Source of the DNA: Mesorhizobium sp.
Lineage (GTDB): Bacteria; Pseudomonadota; Alphaproteobacteria; Rhizobiales; Rhizobiaceae
Direction: 5' to 3'
Assembly (NCBI GenBank): GCA_004020875.1
Contig: SAPZ01000023.1
Span: forward strand, 1 to 64,000
Length of the DNA stretch: 64,000 nt
In this document: positions 8,799 through 17,821 of the stretch, in pieces
Numbering within the stretch: position 1 is the stretch's first letter
How the letters are laid out: each line of letters starts with the position of its first letter
The notes under the pieces: generated by a model
Seen by the model: only the letters and a program-made list of their open reading frames with translations
Database searches by the model: none
What the model was told of the DNA's origin: nothing
Program-made: the position numbers and the translations under genes

Positions 8799-9665
8799 AT
8801 GGGCGCGGACGGAGCGACTATGGACGAACGGGTGCCTCGCGATTTCGAAACGCTGCGCGCGACGATCCTGGACAGGCGCGCGAGCTTGCCCAAGCGCATC
8901 GCGCAAATCGCCGCCTATGCGCTCGACAACCCCGAAGACATCGCCTTCGGCACGGCGGCGAGCATCGCCGCCTCGGCCGGTGTGCAGCCATCGACGCTGA
9001 TCCGTTTTGCCCAGCAGCTCGGCTTCGACGGCTTCACCAGCCTGCAACAGGTTTTTCGCGAGCGCCTGCGCGAGCGCAACTCCTCTTACGACGAGCGCCT
9101 GGCGGCATTGCGCGCCAAGGCCGAGGAAGGCGCTGGCCACCGGGCCATCTTCGACGGCTTCGTCGCCGCCGCCAGCACCTCGCTGGGCGACATCTCGCGT
9201 TCGCTCAACGATGCGCATTTCGAGGAGGCTGTGGCGCTCCTGGCGAAGGCCGAGACCATCTATGTGCTGGCCAAGCGCCGCTCCTATCCGGTCGCTTCCT
9301 ACATCGCCTATGCGCTGGGCAAGCTGAAGATCCGCAACCAGCTGGTGGAATCGGCCGCGGGGCTCACCGCCGAGATGATCGGCTTCGCCACGCCGCGCGA
9401 CGCCGTGATCGCCATCAGCTTCTCGCCTTACGCGCCGGCGACCATCGAGGAGACGCGCGCGATCGCGGAACAGGGCGTGCCGATCGTGGCCATCACCGAC
9501 TCCTCCTTCTCGCCGCTGGCGCAATTCGCCAAGGTCTGGTTCGAGGTCGCCGAGGCCGATTTCGGCGGCTTCCGCTCGATCTCGGCGACGATGGCGCTGG
9601 CCATGGCGCTGACGGTTGCCGTCGGCGAGAAGCGCCGCGAAACAGGGCGCCGGCGCAAGGCCTGA
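8799..9665 (+). CDS. iolR: RpiR-family transcriptional regulator, likely inositol repressor
   Basis: The 288-aa product has an N-terminal RpiR helix-turn-helix domain (residues about 12-85, including TAASIAASAGVQPSTLIRFAQQLG) and a C-terminal SIS sugar-phosphate-binding domain (about 130-260). In rhizobia the inositol repressor IolR belongs to this family and responds to a late pathway intermediate. It lies directly upstream of iolC on the same strand and divergent from an oxidoreductase. The ATG at 8799 follows GGAGAGGGAC; the ATG at 8820 is a possible alternative. The symbol rests on context and family, not on binding data. Confidence 0.78.
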   Translation: MGADGATMDERVPRDFETLRATILDRRASLPKRIAQIAAYALDNPEDIAFGTAASIAASAGVQPSTLIRFAQQLGFDGFTSLQQVFRERLRERNSSYDERLAALRAKAEEGAGHRAIFDGFVAAASTSLGDISRSLNDAHFEEAVALLAKAETIYVLAKRRSYPVASYIAYALGKLKIRNQLVESAAGLTAEMIGFATPRDAVIAISFSPYAPATIEETRAIAEQGVPIVAITDSSFSPLAQFAKVWFEVAEADFGGFRSISATMALAMALTVAVGEKRRETGRRRKA

Positions 9666-9695
9666 GCCTCGCCGGCCAGGTCGCTTTTCGGTTCG

Positions 9696-9747
9696 GGAAC
9701 ACTCATTCCATATTGACTACAGATTGGAATTAATATTTCATATTGAC
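9696..9747. promoter_or_regulatory. Tandem IolR-like operator upstream of iolC
   Basis: GGAA-N6-TTCC followed by ATATTGAC occupies 9696-9717. A near copy, GGAA-N6-TTTC followed by ATATTGAC, occupies 9726-9747, exactly 30 bp or about three helical turns further on. The perfect half matches the GGAA-N6-TTCC motif I recall for the S. meliloti RpiR-type IolR. It sits 75-126 bp before the iolC start and 31 bp after the regulator gene. It probably covers the iolC promoter. Binding is inferred. Confidence 0.6.
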
Positions 9748-9821
9748 GATATCACGCCGTCGCCGGCGCGTGCTGTCCAAAACGACGCTGCTCTGCACAA
9801 CAAGGCCGATGGGAGGTTCCA

Positions 9822-11756
9822 ATGGGCGAAGCCGTGGAAGGGAAATACCCGCCGCTCGACGTCATCACCATCGGCCGCGCTTCGGTCGATCTCTATGGCC
9901 AGCAGATCGGCTCGCGGCTGGAGGACATCACCTCTTTCGCCAAGTCGGTCGGCGGCTGCCCGGCCAATATATCCGTCGGCACGGCGAGGCTCGGCCTGCG
10001 TTCGGCGCTGTTGACGCGCGTCGGCGACGAGCAGATGGGCCACTTCATCCGCGAGCAGCTTCGGCGCGAGGGCGTCTCGGTCGATGGCCTGAAGACCGAC
10101 AAGGAGCGGCTGACGGCGCTGGTGCTGCTTTCGGTCGAGAGCGAAGGCGTCTCGCCGATGATCTTCTATCGCTCCGACTGCGCCGACATGGCGCTCGCCG
10201 AAGAGGACATCGAAGAGGCTTTCATCGCCTCGGCGCGCTCGGTGGTCGTCACCGGCACGCATTTTTCCCGCCCCAACTCGGATGCCGCGCAGCGCAAGGC
10301 GATCCGGCTGATGAAGGCCCGAGGCGGCAAGGTTGTCTTCGACATCGACTATCGCCCGAACCTCTGGGGGCTTGCCGGCCATGCCGAGGGTTTCGAGCGC
10401 TATGTAAAATCCGACCGTGTCTCGGCGCAGCTGAAGACGGTGCTGCCGGATTGCGACCTCATCGTCGGCACCGAGGAGGAGATCATGATCGCTTCCGGGG
10501 CCGACGATTGCCTGAGCGCGCTGAAGACGATCCGTGCGCTGTCCTCGGCCACCATCGTGCTCAAGCGCGGCGCCAAGGGCTGCATCGTCTATGACGGGCC
10601 GATCAGCGACGACCTTGAGGACGGCATTGTCGGCAAGGGCTTTCCGATCGAAATCTACAATGTGCTCGGCGCCGGGGACGCCTTCATGTCGGGCTTCCTG
10701 CGCGGCTGGCTCGGCGGCGAGAGTTTTGCGACGGCCGCGACCTGGGCCAATGCCTGCGGCGCCTTTGCCGTGTCGCGCCTGCTCTGCGCGCCGGAATATC
10801 CGACCTTCGAGGAGCTGCAGTTCTTCCTGAAGCACGGCAGCAAGCACCTGGCGCTGCGCAAGGACGAGGCGATCAACCACATCCATTGGGCAACGACGCG
10901 GCGGCGCGACATTCCCTCGCTGATGGCGCTGGCCTGCGACCATCGCGTCCAGCTCGAGGATGTCGCGGCGAGGGTCGGCGCCGACGTGGCACGTATCCCT
11001 GACTTCAAAGTGCTGACGGTCAAGGCGGCGGCTAAAGTCGCCGCCGGCCGCGACGGCTACGGCATGCTGATCGACGAGAAATACGGCCGCGACGCCATGT
11101 TCGAGTTCGCGCGCCATCCCTTCGCCTGGCTCGGCCGCCCGGTCGAATTGCCCGGATCGCGGCCGCTGCGCTTCGAATTCTCGCAGGATATCGGCTCGCA
11201 GCTCACCGAATGGCCGGTCGACCATTGCATCAAATGCCTGTGCTTCTACCACCCGGACGACCCGGAAGCGCTCAAGGTCGAGCAGCAGCAGAAGCTGCGC
11301 GCGCTGTTCGAGGCGGCACGGAAAGTCGGCCGCGAGCTGCTGGTCGAGATCATCGCCGGCAAGCATGGCAAGCTCGACGACACCACCATTCCGCGCGCGC
11401 TGGAGGAACTCTATGCGCTGGGCATCAAGCCGGACTGGTGGAAGCTCGAGCCGCAGGCTTCGGCAGGCGCCTGGGCGAAGATCGAACAGGTGATCGTCAA
11501 GAACGATCCATGGTGCCGCGGCGTCGTGCTGCTCGGGCTGGAAGCGCCGCAGGACGAGCTGGTCGCGGCCTTCGCCGCCACCGCCAATGCAACGATCGTC
11601 AAGGGTTTCGCCGTCGGCCGCACCATCTTCATCAACGCCGCCGAACAATGGCTGGCCGGCCGGATGTCGGATGACGAGGCTGTCGCCGACATGGCGGCCC
11701 GCTTCGAACAGTTGACCGAAGCGTGGCTTGCCGCGCGCGGCCGTAAAGCAGCATAA
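9822..11756 (+). CDS. iolC: 5-dehydro-2-deoxygluconokinase fused to DUF2090 domain
   Basis: The 644-aa product is about twice the length of a stand-alone kinase. Residues 1 to about 330 form a PfkB-family kinase (GGCPANISVGTARLG near 43, GAGDAFMSGFL near 283). Residues from about 345 form the DUF2090 domain, related to class I aldolases. The kinase phosphorylates 2-deoxy-5-keto-gluconate (DKG) in inositol breakdown. In Bacillus the next step uses a separate aldolase, IolJ. The fused domain could supply that aldol cleavage, but this is inference. GGGAGG precedes the start. iolD follows after 54 bp. Confidence 0.93.
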   Translation: MGEAVEGKYPPLDVITIGRASVDLYGQQIGSRLEDITSFAKSVGGCPANISVGTARLGLRSALLTRVGDEQMGHFIREQLRREGVSVDGLKTDKERLTALVLLSVESEGVSPMIFYRSDCADMALAEEDIEEAFIASARSVVVTGTHFSRPNSDAAQRKAIRLMKARGGKVVFDIDYRPNLWGLAGHAEGFERYVKSDRVSAQLKTVLPDCDLIVGTEEEIMIASGADDCLSALKTIRALSSATIVLKRGAKGCIVYDGPISDDLEDGIVGKGFPIEIYNVLGAGDAFMSGFLRGWLGGESFATAATWANACGAFAVSRLLCAPEYPTFEELQFFLKHGSKHLALRKDEAINHIHWATTRRRDIPSLMALACDHRVQLEDVAARVGADVARIPDFKVLTVKAAAKVAAGRDGYGMLIDEKYGRDAMFEFARHPFAWLGRPVELPGSRPLRFEFSQDIGSQLTEWPVDHCIKCLCFYHPDDPEALKVEQQQKLRALFEAARKVGRELLVEIIAGKHGKLDDTTIPRALEELYALGIKPDWWKLEPQASAGAWAKIEQVIVKNDPWCRGVVLLGLEAPQDELVAAFAATANATIVKGFAVGRTIFINAAEQWLAGRMSDDEAVADMAARFEQLTEAWLAARGRKAA

Positions 11757-11810
11757 GAACAACACGGGCAGCATAAGAAAACGGCGCCAACAAAGCCGGA
11801 GGAACGACAA

Positions 11811-13655
11811 ATGACGAAGACCGTTCGCCTGACGATGGCGCAGGCTGTGACCCGCTTCCTTAGCCGGCAGATGACCGTGATCGACGGCAAGACGGTGCCG
11901 ATCTTCGGCGGTGTATGGGCGATCTTCGGCCATGGTAATGTCGCCGGCATCGGCGAGGCGCTCTACCAGGTCCGCGACGAGCTGCCGACCTTCCGCGCCC
12001 ATAACGAGCAGGCGATGGCGCATGCGGCCATCGCCTATGGCAAGGCGAATTTCCGTCGCCGCTTCATGGCCGCGACCTCGTCGATCGGCCCCGGCGCTCT
12101 GAACATGGTGACGGCGGCCGCGCTCGCGCATGTGAACCGGTTGCCGGTCCTATTCTTGCCGGGCGATGTGTTTGCCAACCGTCTGCCCGACCCGGTGCTG
12201 CAGCAGGCGGAGGATTTCTCCGACGGCACGGCGAGCGTCAATGACTGCTTCCGCCCGGTTTCGCGCTATTTCGACCGCATCACCCGGCCGGAGCAGATCA
12301 TCCCGGCGCTGAACCGCGCCATGCAGGTGCTGACCGATCCGGCCGAATGCGGCCCGGTCACGCTTTCGCTCTGCCAGGATGTGCAGGCCGAGGCCTATGA
12401 TTATCCGGAAAGCCTGTTCGCCGTGCGCGTCTGGACGCCGCGCCGGCTGCGGCCGGACCGAAACGAGCTGGCGGCCGCCGTCGCGGCACTGAAGGGCGCC
12501 AAGAAGCCGCTGGTGATCGCCGGCGGCGGCGTGCTCTATTCGCAGGCTTCCGATGAACTGGCAAAGCTTGTGCAGGACGCCGGCATTCCGGTCTGCGAAA
12601 CGCAGGGCGGCAAATCCTCGCTGCCTGACGACCATCCGCTCAACATGGCGGCGGTCGGCGTCACCGGCACGTCCGCCGCCAACCGGCTGGCGGAGGAGGC
12701 GGATGTCGTGCTTGCGGTCGGCACGAGGCTGCAGGATTTCACCACCGGATCCTGGGCGCTGTTTAAGAATGCCGGTCGCACCATCATCGGGCTGAACACG
12801 CAGGTCTTCGATGCCGGAAAGCACTGGGCGCTGCCGCTGGTCGCCGACGCGGCCGAGGGCCTGGCAGAACTCAGCGCGGGGCTGAAGGGCTGGAAGGCGC
12901 CTTCCACTTGGACCGACAATGCCATGAAGGGCAAGACGGAGTGGCAGGCCGCAGCCACCAAGGTGACGGCCTCAACCAACGCCGCCTATCCTTCCGACGC
13001 GCAGGTGATTGGCGCCGTGCAGCGCGCCATGGGCTCGGGCGTCACGCTGCTGAATGCCGCCGGCGGGCTGCCGGGCGAATTGCACAAGCTCTGGCAGGCT
13101 GGCGCGCCGGGCTCCTACCATGCCGAATACGGCTTCTCGACCATGGGCTACGAGATCGCGGGCGGGCTCGGCGTCAAGATGGCGAGGCCCGACCAAGAGG
13201 TCGTCGTGATGGTCGGCGACGGCTCCTACCTGATGCTCAATTCCGAGATCGCAACGTCGGTGATGCTTGGCCTGAAGCTCACCGTCGTGCTGCTCGACAA
13301 TCGCGGCTATGGCTGCATCAATCGCCTGCAGATGGCGACCGGCGGCGCCAACTTCAACAATCTGCTCAAGGACGCGCGCCACGAGGTGCTGCCCGACGTC
13401 GACTTCGCCGCGCATGCGGCAAGCATGGGCGCCAATGCCGAAAAGGTGGCGTCGATCGCCGAGCTGGAGACGGCGCTGGCCAAGGCGAAGAAGAGTGACA
13501 GGACGACCGTTCTGGTCATCGACACCGATCCGCTGATCTCGACCGAGGCCGGCGGCCATTGGTGGGACGTCGCCGTGCCGGAAGTCTCGGCGCGACGCGA
13601 AGTGAACGCCGCCCGCAAGAAATACGAGGAAGCCGTGGGCAGCCGCCAAGGCTGA
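11811..13655 (+). CDS. iolD: 3D-(3,5/4)-trihydroxycyclohexane-1,2-dione acylhydrolase
   Basis: This 614-aa thiamine-diphosphate enzyme opens the cyclitol ring in inositol catabolism. The cofactor-activating glutamate lies in AHNEQAMAHAA near residue 66. The C-terminal thiamine/Mg motif is GDGSYLMLNSEIATS near 469, followed by NRGYGCINRLQ near 497. The length agrees with other IolD proteins. GGAGGAACGACAA precedes the ATG. It lies between iolC and iolE on the same strand. Confidence 0.96.
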   Translation: MTKTVRLTMAQAVTRFLSRQMTVIDGKTVPIFGGVWAIFGHGNVAGIGEALYQVRDELPTFRAHNEQAMAHAAIAYGKANFRRRFMAATSSIGPGALNMVTAAALAHVNRLPVLFLPGDVFANRLPDPVLQQAEDFSDGTASVNDCFRPVSRYFDRITRPEQIIPALNRAMQVLTDPAECGPVTLSLCQDVQAEAYDYPESLFAVRVWTPRRLRPDRNELAAAVAALKGAKKPLVIAGGGVLYSQASDELAKLVQDAGIPVCETQGGKSSLPDDHPLNMAAVGVTGTSAANRLAEEADVVLAVGTRLQDFTTGSWALFKNAGRTIIGLNTQVFDAGKHWALPLVADAAEGLAELSAGLKGWKAPSTWTDNAMKGKTEWQAAATKVTASTNAAYPSDAQVIGAVQRAMGSGVTLLNAAGGLPGELHKLWQAGAPGSYHAEYGFSTMGYEIAGGLGVKMARPDQEVVVMVGDGSYLMLNSEIATSVMLGLKLTVVLLDNRGYGCINRLQMATGGANFNNLLKDARHEVLPDVDFAAHAASMGANAEKVASIAELETALAKAKKSDRTTVLVIDTDPLISTEAGGHWWDVAVPEVSARREVNAARKKYEEAVGSRQG

Positions 13656-13692
13656 TCCGGCCGCGCAACGAACCGACATTTGGAGTGACGAC

Positions 13693-14607
13693 TTGAAAGC
13701 CAAACTAGGCATGTCTCCCATCGCATGGTGGAACGACGATCTCGTGGAGCTGAGCGACGACGTGTCGCTGGAGGAGTGCCTGCGCCAGTCGCGCTCGGCC
13801 GGCTTCACCGGCATGGAGATGGGCCGCCGCTTCCCCAACGATCCCAAGGTGATGCTGCCGATCCTGAAGGAGGCCGACGTCACCCTTTGCGGCGGCTGGT
13901 TCTCCGGCACGCTGGTCAACGAGGACCTGGCGAAGAACAAGGACCGCATCCAGCCGATGATCGACCTTTTCAAGGCGGTCGACGCGCCCTGCATCGTCTA
14001 TGGCGAGGTCGGCCGTTCGATCCAGGGCGACCGCTCGAAGCCTTTGGCCACCAAGCCGAAACTCTCCGACGACGAGATGAAGGCCTATGGCCGGCGCGTC
14101 ACCGAATTCGGCGAATGGTGCGCCGACCAGGGCATGCCGCTTTCCTATCATCATCACATGGCGGCGGTGGTGGAGACCGAGCCGGAGCTCGATGCCTTCA
14201 TGCGCAACTCCGGCGAAGGCATCCCGCTTTTGCTCGACGCCGGCCATCTCGCCTTTGCCGGCGGCGATGTGCTGCGCGCCATCGACAACCATCACAAGCG
14301 CATCAACCATGTCCATGTGAAGGATGTGCGCATGGGTGTGATAGAAGGGCTCGACCGCACCAAACAATCCTTCCTCGATGCGGTGGCGCTCGGCGCCTTC
14401 ACCGTGCCTGGCGACGGCTCGCTCGATTTCGGCGCCATCGTTCAGCGTTTCGCAGATTATGGCTATGAAGGCTGGTTCGTCGTGGAAGCCGAACAGGATC
14501 CGAAGAAGAACCCGCCACTCAAGATGGCTCAGGTCGGCCACAAGGAGCTGATGCGGGTGATGACGGCCGCCGGCTATACGGTGGAGACGCAAGGGTTTCC
14601 GGCGTAA
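13693..14607 (+). CDS. iolE: Inosose dehydratase
   Basis: The 304-aa product converts 2-keto-myo-inositol to the dione used by IolD. Family blocks include YHHHMAAVVET near residue 153, LDAGHLAFAGGD near 182, NHVHVKDVR near 207, VPGDGS near 237 and VVEAEQDPKKNPP near 262. The start is a TTG at 13693, 7 nt after GGAG; the next ATG (13711) would remove the conserved first strand and has no comparable ribosome-binding site. Its position between iolD and iolB makes it the canonical IolE. The homologue at 393 is a paralogue. Confidence 0.94.
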   Translation: MKAKLGMSPIAWWNDDLVELSDDVSLEECLRQSRSAGFTGMEMGRRFPNDPKVMLPILKEADVTLCGGWFSGTLVNEDLAKNKDRIQPMIDLFKAVDAPCIVYGEVGRSIQGDRSKPLATKPKLSDDEMKAYGRRVTEFGEWCADQGMPLSYHHHMAAVVETEPELDAFMRNSGEGIPLLLDAGHLAFAGGDVLRAIDNHHKRINHVHVKDVRMGVIEGLDRTKQSFLDAVALGAFTVPGDGSLDFGAIVQRFADYGYEGWFVVEAEQDPKKNPPLKMAQVGHKELMRVMTAAGYTVETQGFPA

Positions 14608-14671
14608 ACGGTGGATTCGCCGGGGCGTGCGGTTTATCCGTTGCGCTTTGGGCAAATCCTGGATTGGCGCG

Positions 14672-14884
14672 ATGAAAGACTATGAGCACCCCTTCTTCCG
14701 GCCGCTGTGGCGACGCATCGCCGTCGTCGCCGTCTGCCTGATCTGGTCGGTCATCGAGTTCGCCTCCGGCACGCCGTTCTGGGGCGTCATCGCGCTCGGC
14801 TTCGCCGGCTATGCGGTGTGGCAGTTTTTCTATCTCTACAAGCCGGCGGAGGAGGCGAAGCCTCCGGTCGAGCCGAAGGAATAA
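14672..14884 (+). CDS. Small membrane protein within the iol operon
   Basis: This is a 70-aa protein with two predicted membrane segments (about residues 14-30 and 35-53) and a charged, proline-rich tail. It resembles short rhizobial proteins that I recall being labelled DUF3329, but this is from memory. The ATG at 14672 is chosen because the extension back to 14627 adds sequence unlike a protein N-terminus. It sits between iolE and iolB, 16 bp before iolB, so it is probably co-transcribed. The role is unknown; no transport motif is visible. Confidence 0.65.
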   Translation: MKDYEHPFFRPLWRRIAVVAVCLIWSVIEFASGTPFWGVIALGFAGYAVWQFFYLYKPAEEAKPPVEPKE

Positions 14885-14900
14885 TCCAAAGGAGCCCCGC

Positions 14901-15713
14901 ATGTCGAAACTCATCGTCAAGGCCGACAAGGGCCACGGCCATGTCGTGCATGTCACGCCGCAAAGCGCCGGCTGGACCTATGTCGGGTTCGACCTGCATC
15001 GGCTGAAGGCGGGCGAGACGGCGGTCGGCAAGACGGGCGGCCGCGAGGTCTGCCTCGTCTTCGTCACCGGCAAGGGCAAGGCGACCGCCGGCGGCAAGGA
15101 ACTCGGCCTGCTCGGCGAGCGCATGTCGCCCTTCGAGGGCAAGCCCTGGTCGGTCTATGTGCCGCAAGGCGCCGACTGGTCGGTGACGGCCGACACCGAG
15201 CTGGAGCTCGCCGTCTGCTCGGCGCCCGGCCTCGGCGGCGGTCTTCCCGTTCGCGTCATCGGACCGGACGATCTCGGCCAGGAGGTGCGCGGCAAGGGCA
15301 CCAACACACGCTACGTCACCAACATCCTGCCCGAAGGCAAGCCGGCGGATTCGTTGCTGGTGGTCGAGGTGATCACGCCCGGCGGGCATACCTCCAGCTA
15401 TCCGCCGCATAAGCACGACCAGGACAACCTGCCGGCCGAATCCTATCTCGAGGAGACCTATTACCACCGTCTCAATCCGCCGCAGGGCTTTGCCTTCCAG
15501 CGCGTCTATACGGATGCCGACCGCAACGGCGTGCGCGAGCTGGACGAGACGATGGCGATCGAAGACGGCGATGTCGTGCTGGTGCCGAAGGGCTATCACC
15601 CATGCGCGGCCTGCCACGGCTACGACCTCTATTATCTCAACGTCATGGCCGGACCGAAGCGCACGTGGAAATTCCACAACGCGGCCGAGCACGAATGGCT
15701 GATGAAGGCCTGA
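14901..15713 (+). CDS. iolB: 5-deoxy-glucuronate isomerase
   Basis: The 270-aa cupin-type enzyme converts 5-deoxy-glucuronate to 2-deoxy-5-keto-gluconate, the substrate of IolC. Visible family traits are the SYPPHKHD metal-binding block near residue 168, EETYYHRLNPPQGFAFQRVY near 182 and GYHPCAACHGYDLYYLN near 230. AAAGGAG lies 7 nt before the ATG at 14901, so an upstream in-frame extension is rejected. It closes the iolC-iolD-iolE-iolB series. Confidence 0.95.
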   Translation: MSKLIVKADKGHGHVVHVTPQSAGWTYVGFDLHRLKAGETAVGKTGGREVCLVFVTGKGKATAGGKELGLLGERMSPFEGKPWSVYVPQGADWSVTADTELELAVCSAPGLGGGLPVRVIGPDDLGQEVRGKGTNTRYVTNILPEGKPADSLLVVEVITPGGHTSSYPPHKHDQDNLPAESYLEETYYHRLNPPQGFAFQRVYTDADRNGVRELDETMAIEDGDVVLVPKGYHPCAACHGYDLYYLNVMAGPKRTWKFHNAAEHEWLMKA

Positions 15714-15946
15714 ACGGCCGATTGGTCCAGCCGGGAAAAGTTGTCGGCTAACGAGCTCTGTGCTGGACTTGCCTTCGAAAACCCATGAAAGCTTCGTCAA
15801 TCCGTCATGGAAATCACCTATGGCAGCGGTTCCGGTGCATGTCGCCGCAAGCGCTCCGGCGTTTCGGACCCACGACTTGCCAGCACAATGACTTGAGGCG
15901 CGTCGCATGATCCTTAGGGGCGCAGCGCGCTTGACGAGGAACGCCG

Positions 15947-16654
15947 ATGCGCTACGCCATCTACTACACACCGGGACAGGACGAGAAGCTGGCGCGCATT
16001 GCCGCCAAATGGCTGGGCCGCGACCCGTTCGGCGCGGCGACGCGGCCGGTCGAGGCGGTGGGCGATCTGTCGGCCGCCGAGGTAGCCTTCCACACCGCGT
16101 CCGCCCGGCGCTATGGGTTCCATGCCACGCTGAAGGCGCCTTTCCGACTGGCGCCGAACGAAACCGAGGCCTCGCTGCGCGCCGCGCTCGACGCTTTTGC
16201 CGAGTCGACGCCGCCGGTCGTCGTTCCACGCCTGGTGGTCGGCCAGATCGACGGCTTCTTCGCGCTGGTGCCGGAAACACAGTTCCCACCGCTCAACGAT
16301 CTCGCCGGCGAGGTGGTGCGCGCCTTCGACAATTTCCGCGCGCCGCTGACCGAAGCTGAGATTGAGCGCCGCAGCCCGGACGCGCTGAAGCCGGAAGAAT
16401 TCCGCAACCTCTGCCAATGGGGCTATCCTTACGTCCTCGACACGTTCCGCTTCCACATGACGCTGTCGGGGCGCGTCGGGCTCGAGGAAAGCCCACGCCT
16501 TCGCGCGGCGATCGACAGCCTGTTCGCCGATGTGCTGCGGCAGCCGGTGCCGGTGGATGCGCTCACATTGTTCGTCGAAAGCGAGCCGGGCGCGCCGTTC
16601 ATGGTGCTTTCCCACCATGCGCTTGGCCGTGGCCACGCCCGCAAAACAGCTTGA
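15947..16654 (+). CDS. DUF1045 2H-phosphoesterase-like protein of phosphonate operons
   Basis: The 235-aa product contains two HxT motifs, FHATLKAPF near residues 57-65 and FHMTLSG near 168-174. This is the signature of the 2H phosphoesterase superfamily. Homologues are found beside phnM in C-P lyase operons; the biochemical role is not firmly established, but hydrolysis of a cyclic phosphate intermediate is plausible. It is followed at 28 bp by phnM and then phnN. The 233-bp gap after iolB holds no gene that I can support. The other C-P lyase genes are not in the window. Confidence 0.8.
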   Translation: MRYAIYYTPGQDEKLARIAAKWLGRDPFGAATRPVEAVGDLSAAEVAFHTASARRYGFHATLKAPFRLAPNETEASLRAALDAFAESTPPVVVPRLVVGQIDGFFALVPETQFPPLNDLAGEVVRAFDNFRAPLTEAEIERRSPDALKPEEFRNLCQWGYPYVLDTFRFHMTLSGRVGLEESPRLRAAIDSLFADVLRQPVPVDALTLFVESEPGAPFMVLSHHALGRGHARKTA

Positions 16655-16681
16655 TTGACCGCCGAGACAGGACCGCCTGAG

Positions 16682-17821
16682 ATGACCGCCGAAACCGTTC
16701 TCACCAATGCCCGCATCGTGCTGCCCGACGAGATCGTCGAGGGCTCCCTTCTGTTGCGCGACGGCCTGATCGCCGCCGTCGAGCCGGGTGCTGCCCGCAC
16801 CGGCGAGGACATGGGGGGCGACTACATCATCCCGGGCCTCGTCGAGCTGCACACCGATCACCTCGAAGGTCATTACGCGCCGCGCCCAAAGGTGCGCTGG
16901 AACCCGATCGCCGCCGTGCTTGCCCATGATGCCCAGGTGGCGACCGCCGGTATCACCACCGTGCTCGACGCCTTGCGCGTCGGCATGGACGAGGACGCCG
17001 ACCTGAAATCCGACGACGTCCGCAAGCTGGCTGACGCGATCGAGGTCAGCGTGCGACAGGATCGGCTGAGAGCCGACCATTTCATCCATTTGCGTTGCGA
17101 GGTCTCGGCGCCGGATTGCCTCGAGGCCTTCGCCAATTTCGAGACCGACGACAGGGTGAAGCTCGCCTCGCTGATGGACCATGCGCCTGGACAGCGGCAG
17201 TTCGTCAATCTTGAGACCTATGCCTATTACTATCAGCGTAAGTTGAAGCTTACCGATCGCGACTTCCAGAAATTCTGCGAGAAGCGGATGGCGGAATCGG
17301 CCCGCAATTCCGGCCCTAACCGCGTGTTCATCTCGGCCGCCTGCAAGGAGCGCGGCATCGTGCTGGCCAGTCATGACGACGCGACCGCCGGCCATGTCGA
17401 CGAAGCGATCCAGCAGGGCGTGCGCGTCGCCGAATTCCCGACGACGGAAGAAGCGGCCAAGGCCTCCAAGGCGGCGGGGCTCGGCGTGCTGATGGGCGCG
17501 CCGAACGTGATGCGCGGCGCCTCGCATTCCGGGAACGTCTCGGCGCGCACGCTTGCCGCCGACGGCCTGCTCGACATCCTGTCGTCCGATTACATCCCCT
17601 TCAGCCTGATCCAGTCGGCCTTCTTCCTCGGCGACGTCGTCGAAGCGATCTCGCTGCCGCAGGCGGTGGCGATGGTGTCGAAGAACCCGGCCCAAGCGGT
17701 CGGCCTCTCCGACCGCGGGGTCATCGAGCCTGGCCGCCGCGCCGACCTGGTGCGCGTGCGCGTCGACGACCATGTGCCGGTCGTGCGCACCGTGTGGCGC
17801 CAGGGCCGCCGGGTCGCATGA
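16682..17821 (+). CDS. phnM: Alpha-D-ribose 1-methylphosphonate 5-triphosphate diphosphatase
   Basis: The 379-aa amidohydrolase-fold enzyme removes pyrophosphate from the triphosphate intermediate of the C-P lyase pathway. Metal-binding HTDHLEGHYAPR lies near residue 57 and SHDDAT near 236. The ATG at 16682 is used because the upstream in-frame codon at 16655 is a TTG overlapping the previous stop. It overlaps phnN by 4 nt (ATGA), so both are translated from one mRNA. PhnM acts in the cytoplasm. Confidence 0.92.
   Translation: MTAETVLTNARIVLPDEIVEGSLLLRDGLIAAVEPGAARTGEDMGGDYIIPGLVELHTDHLEGHYAPRPKVRWNPIAAVLAHDAQVATAGITTVLDALRVGMDEDADLKSDDVRKLADAIEVSVRQDRLRADHFIHLRCEVSAPDCLEAFANFETDDRVKLASLMDHAPGQRQFVNLETYAYYYQRKLKLTDRDFQKFCEKRMAESARNSGPNRVFISAACKERGIVLASHDDATAGHVDEAIQQGVRVAEFPTTEEAAKASKAAGLGVLMGAPNVMRGASHSGNVSARTLAADGLLDILSSDYIPFSLIQSAFFLGDVVEAISLPQAVAMVSKNPAQAVGLSDRGVIEPGRRADLVRVRVDDHVPVVRTVWRQGRRVA

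Noticed and set aside
9738..12131. Very long minus-strand open frame (797 codons) opposite iolC and iolD
   Set aside because: It is antisense to two well-supported enzymes. Codon bias on the plus strand of a high-GC genome explains the lack of stops.
15714..15946. Possible Pho box upstream of the DUF1045-phnMN genes
   Set aside because: GTCA repeats occur at about 15793-15805 but with 8-nt rather than 11-nt spacing, so they do not fit the PhoB pattern.
15914..17773. Minus-strand open frame of 619 codons opposite the DUF1045 and phnM genes
   Set aside because: Same shadow effect; the plus-strand products have intact catalytic motifs.
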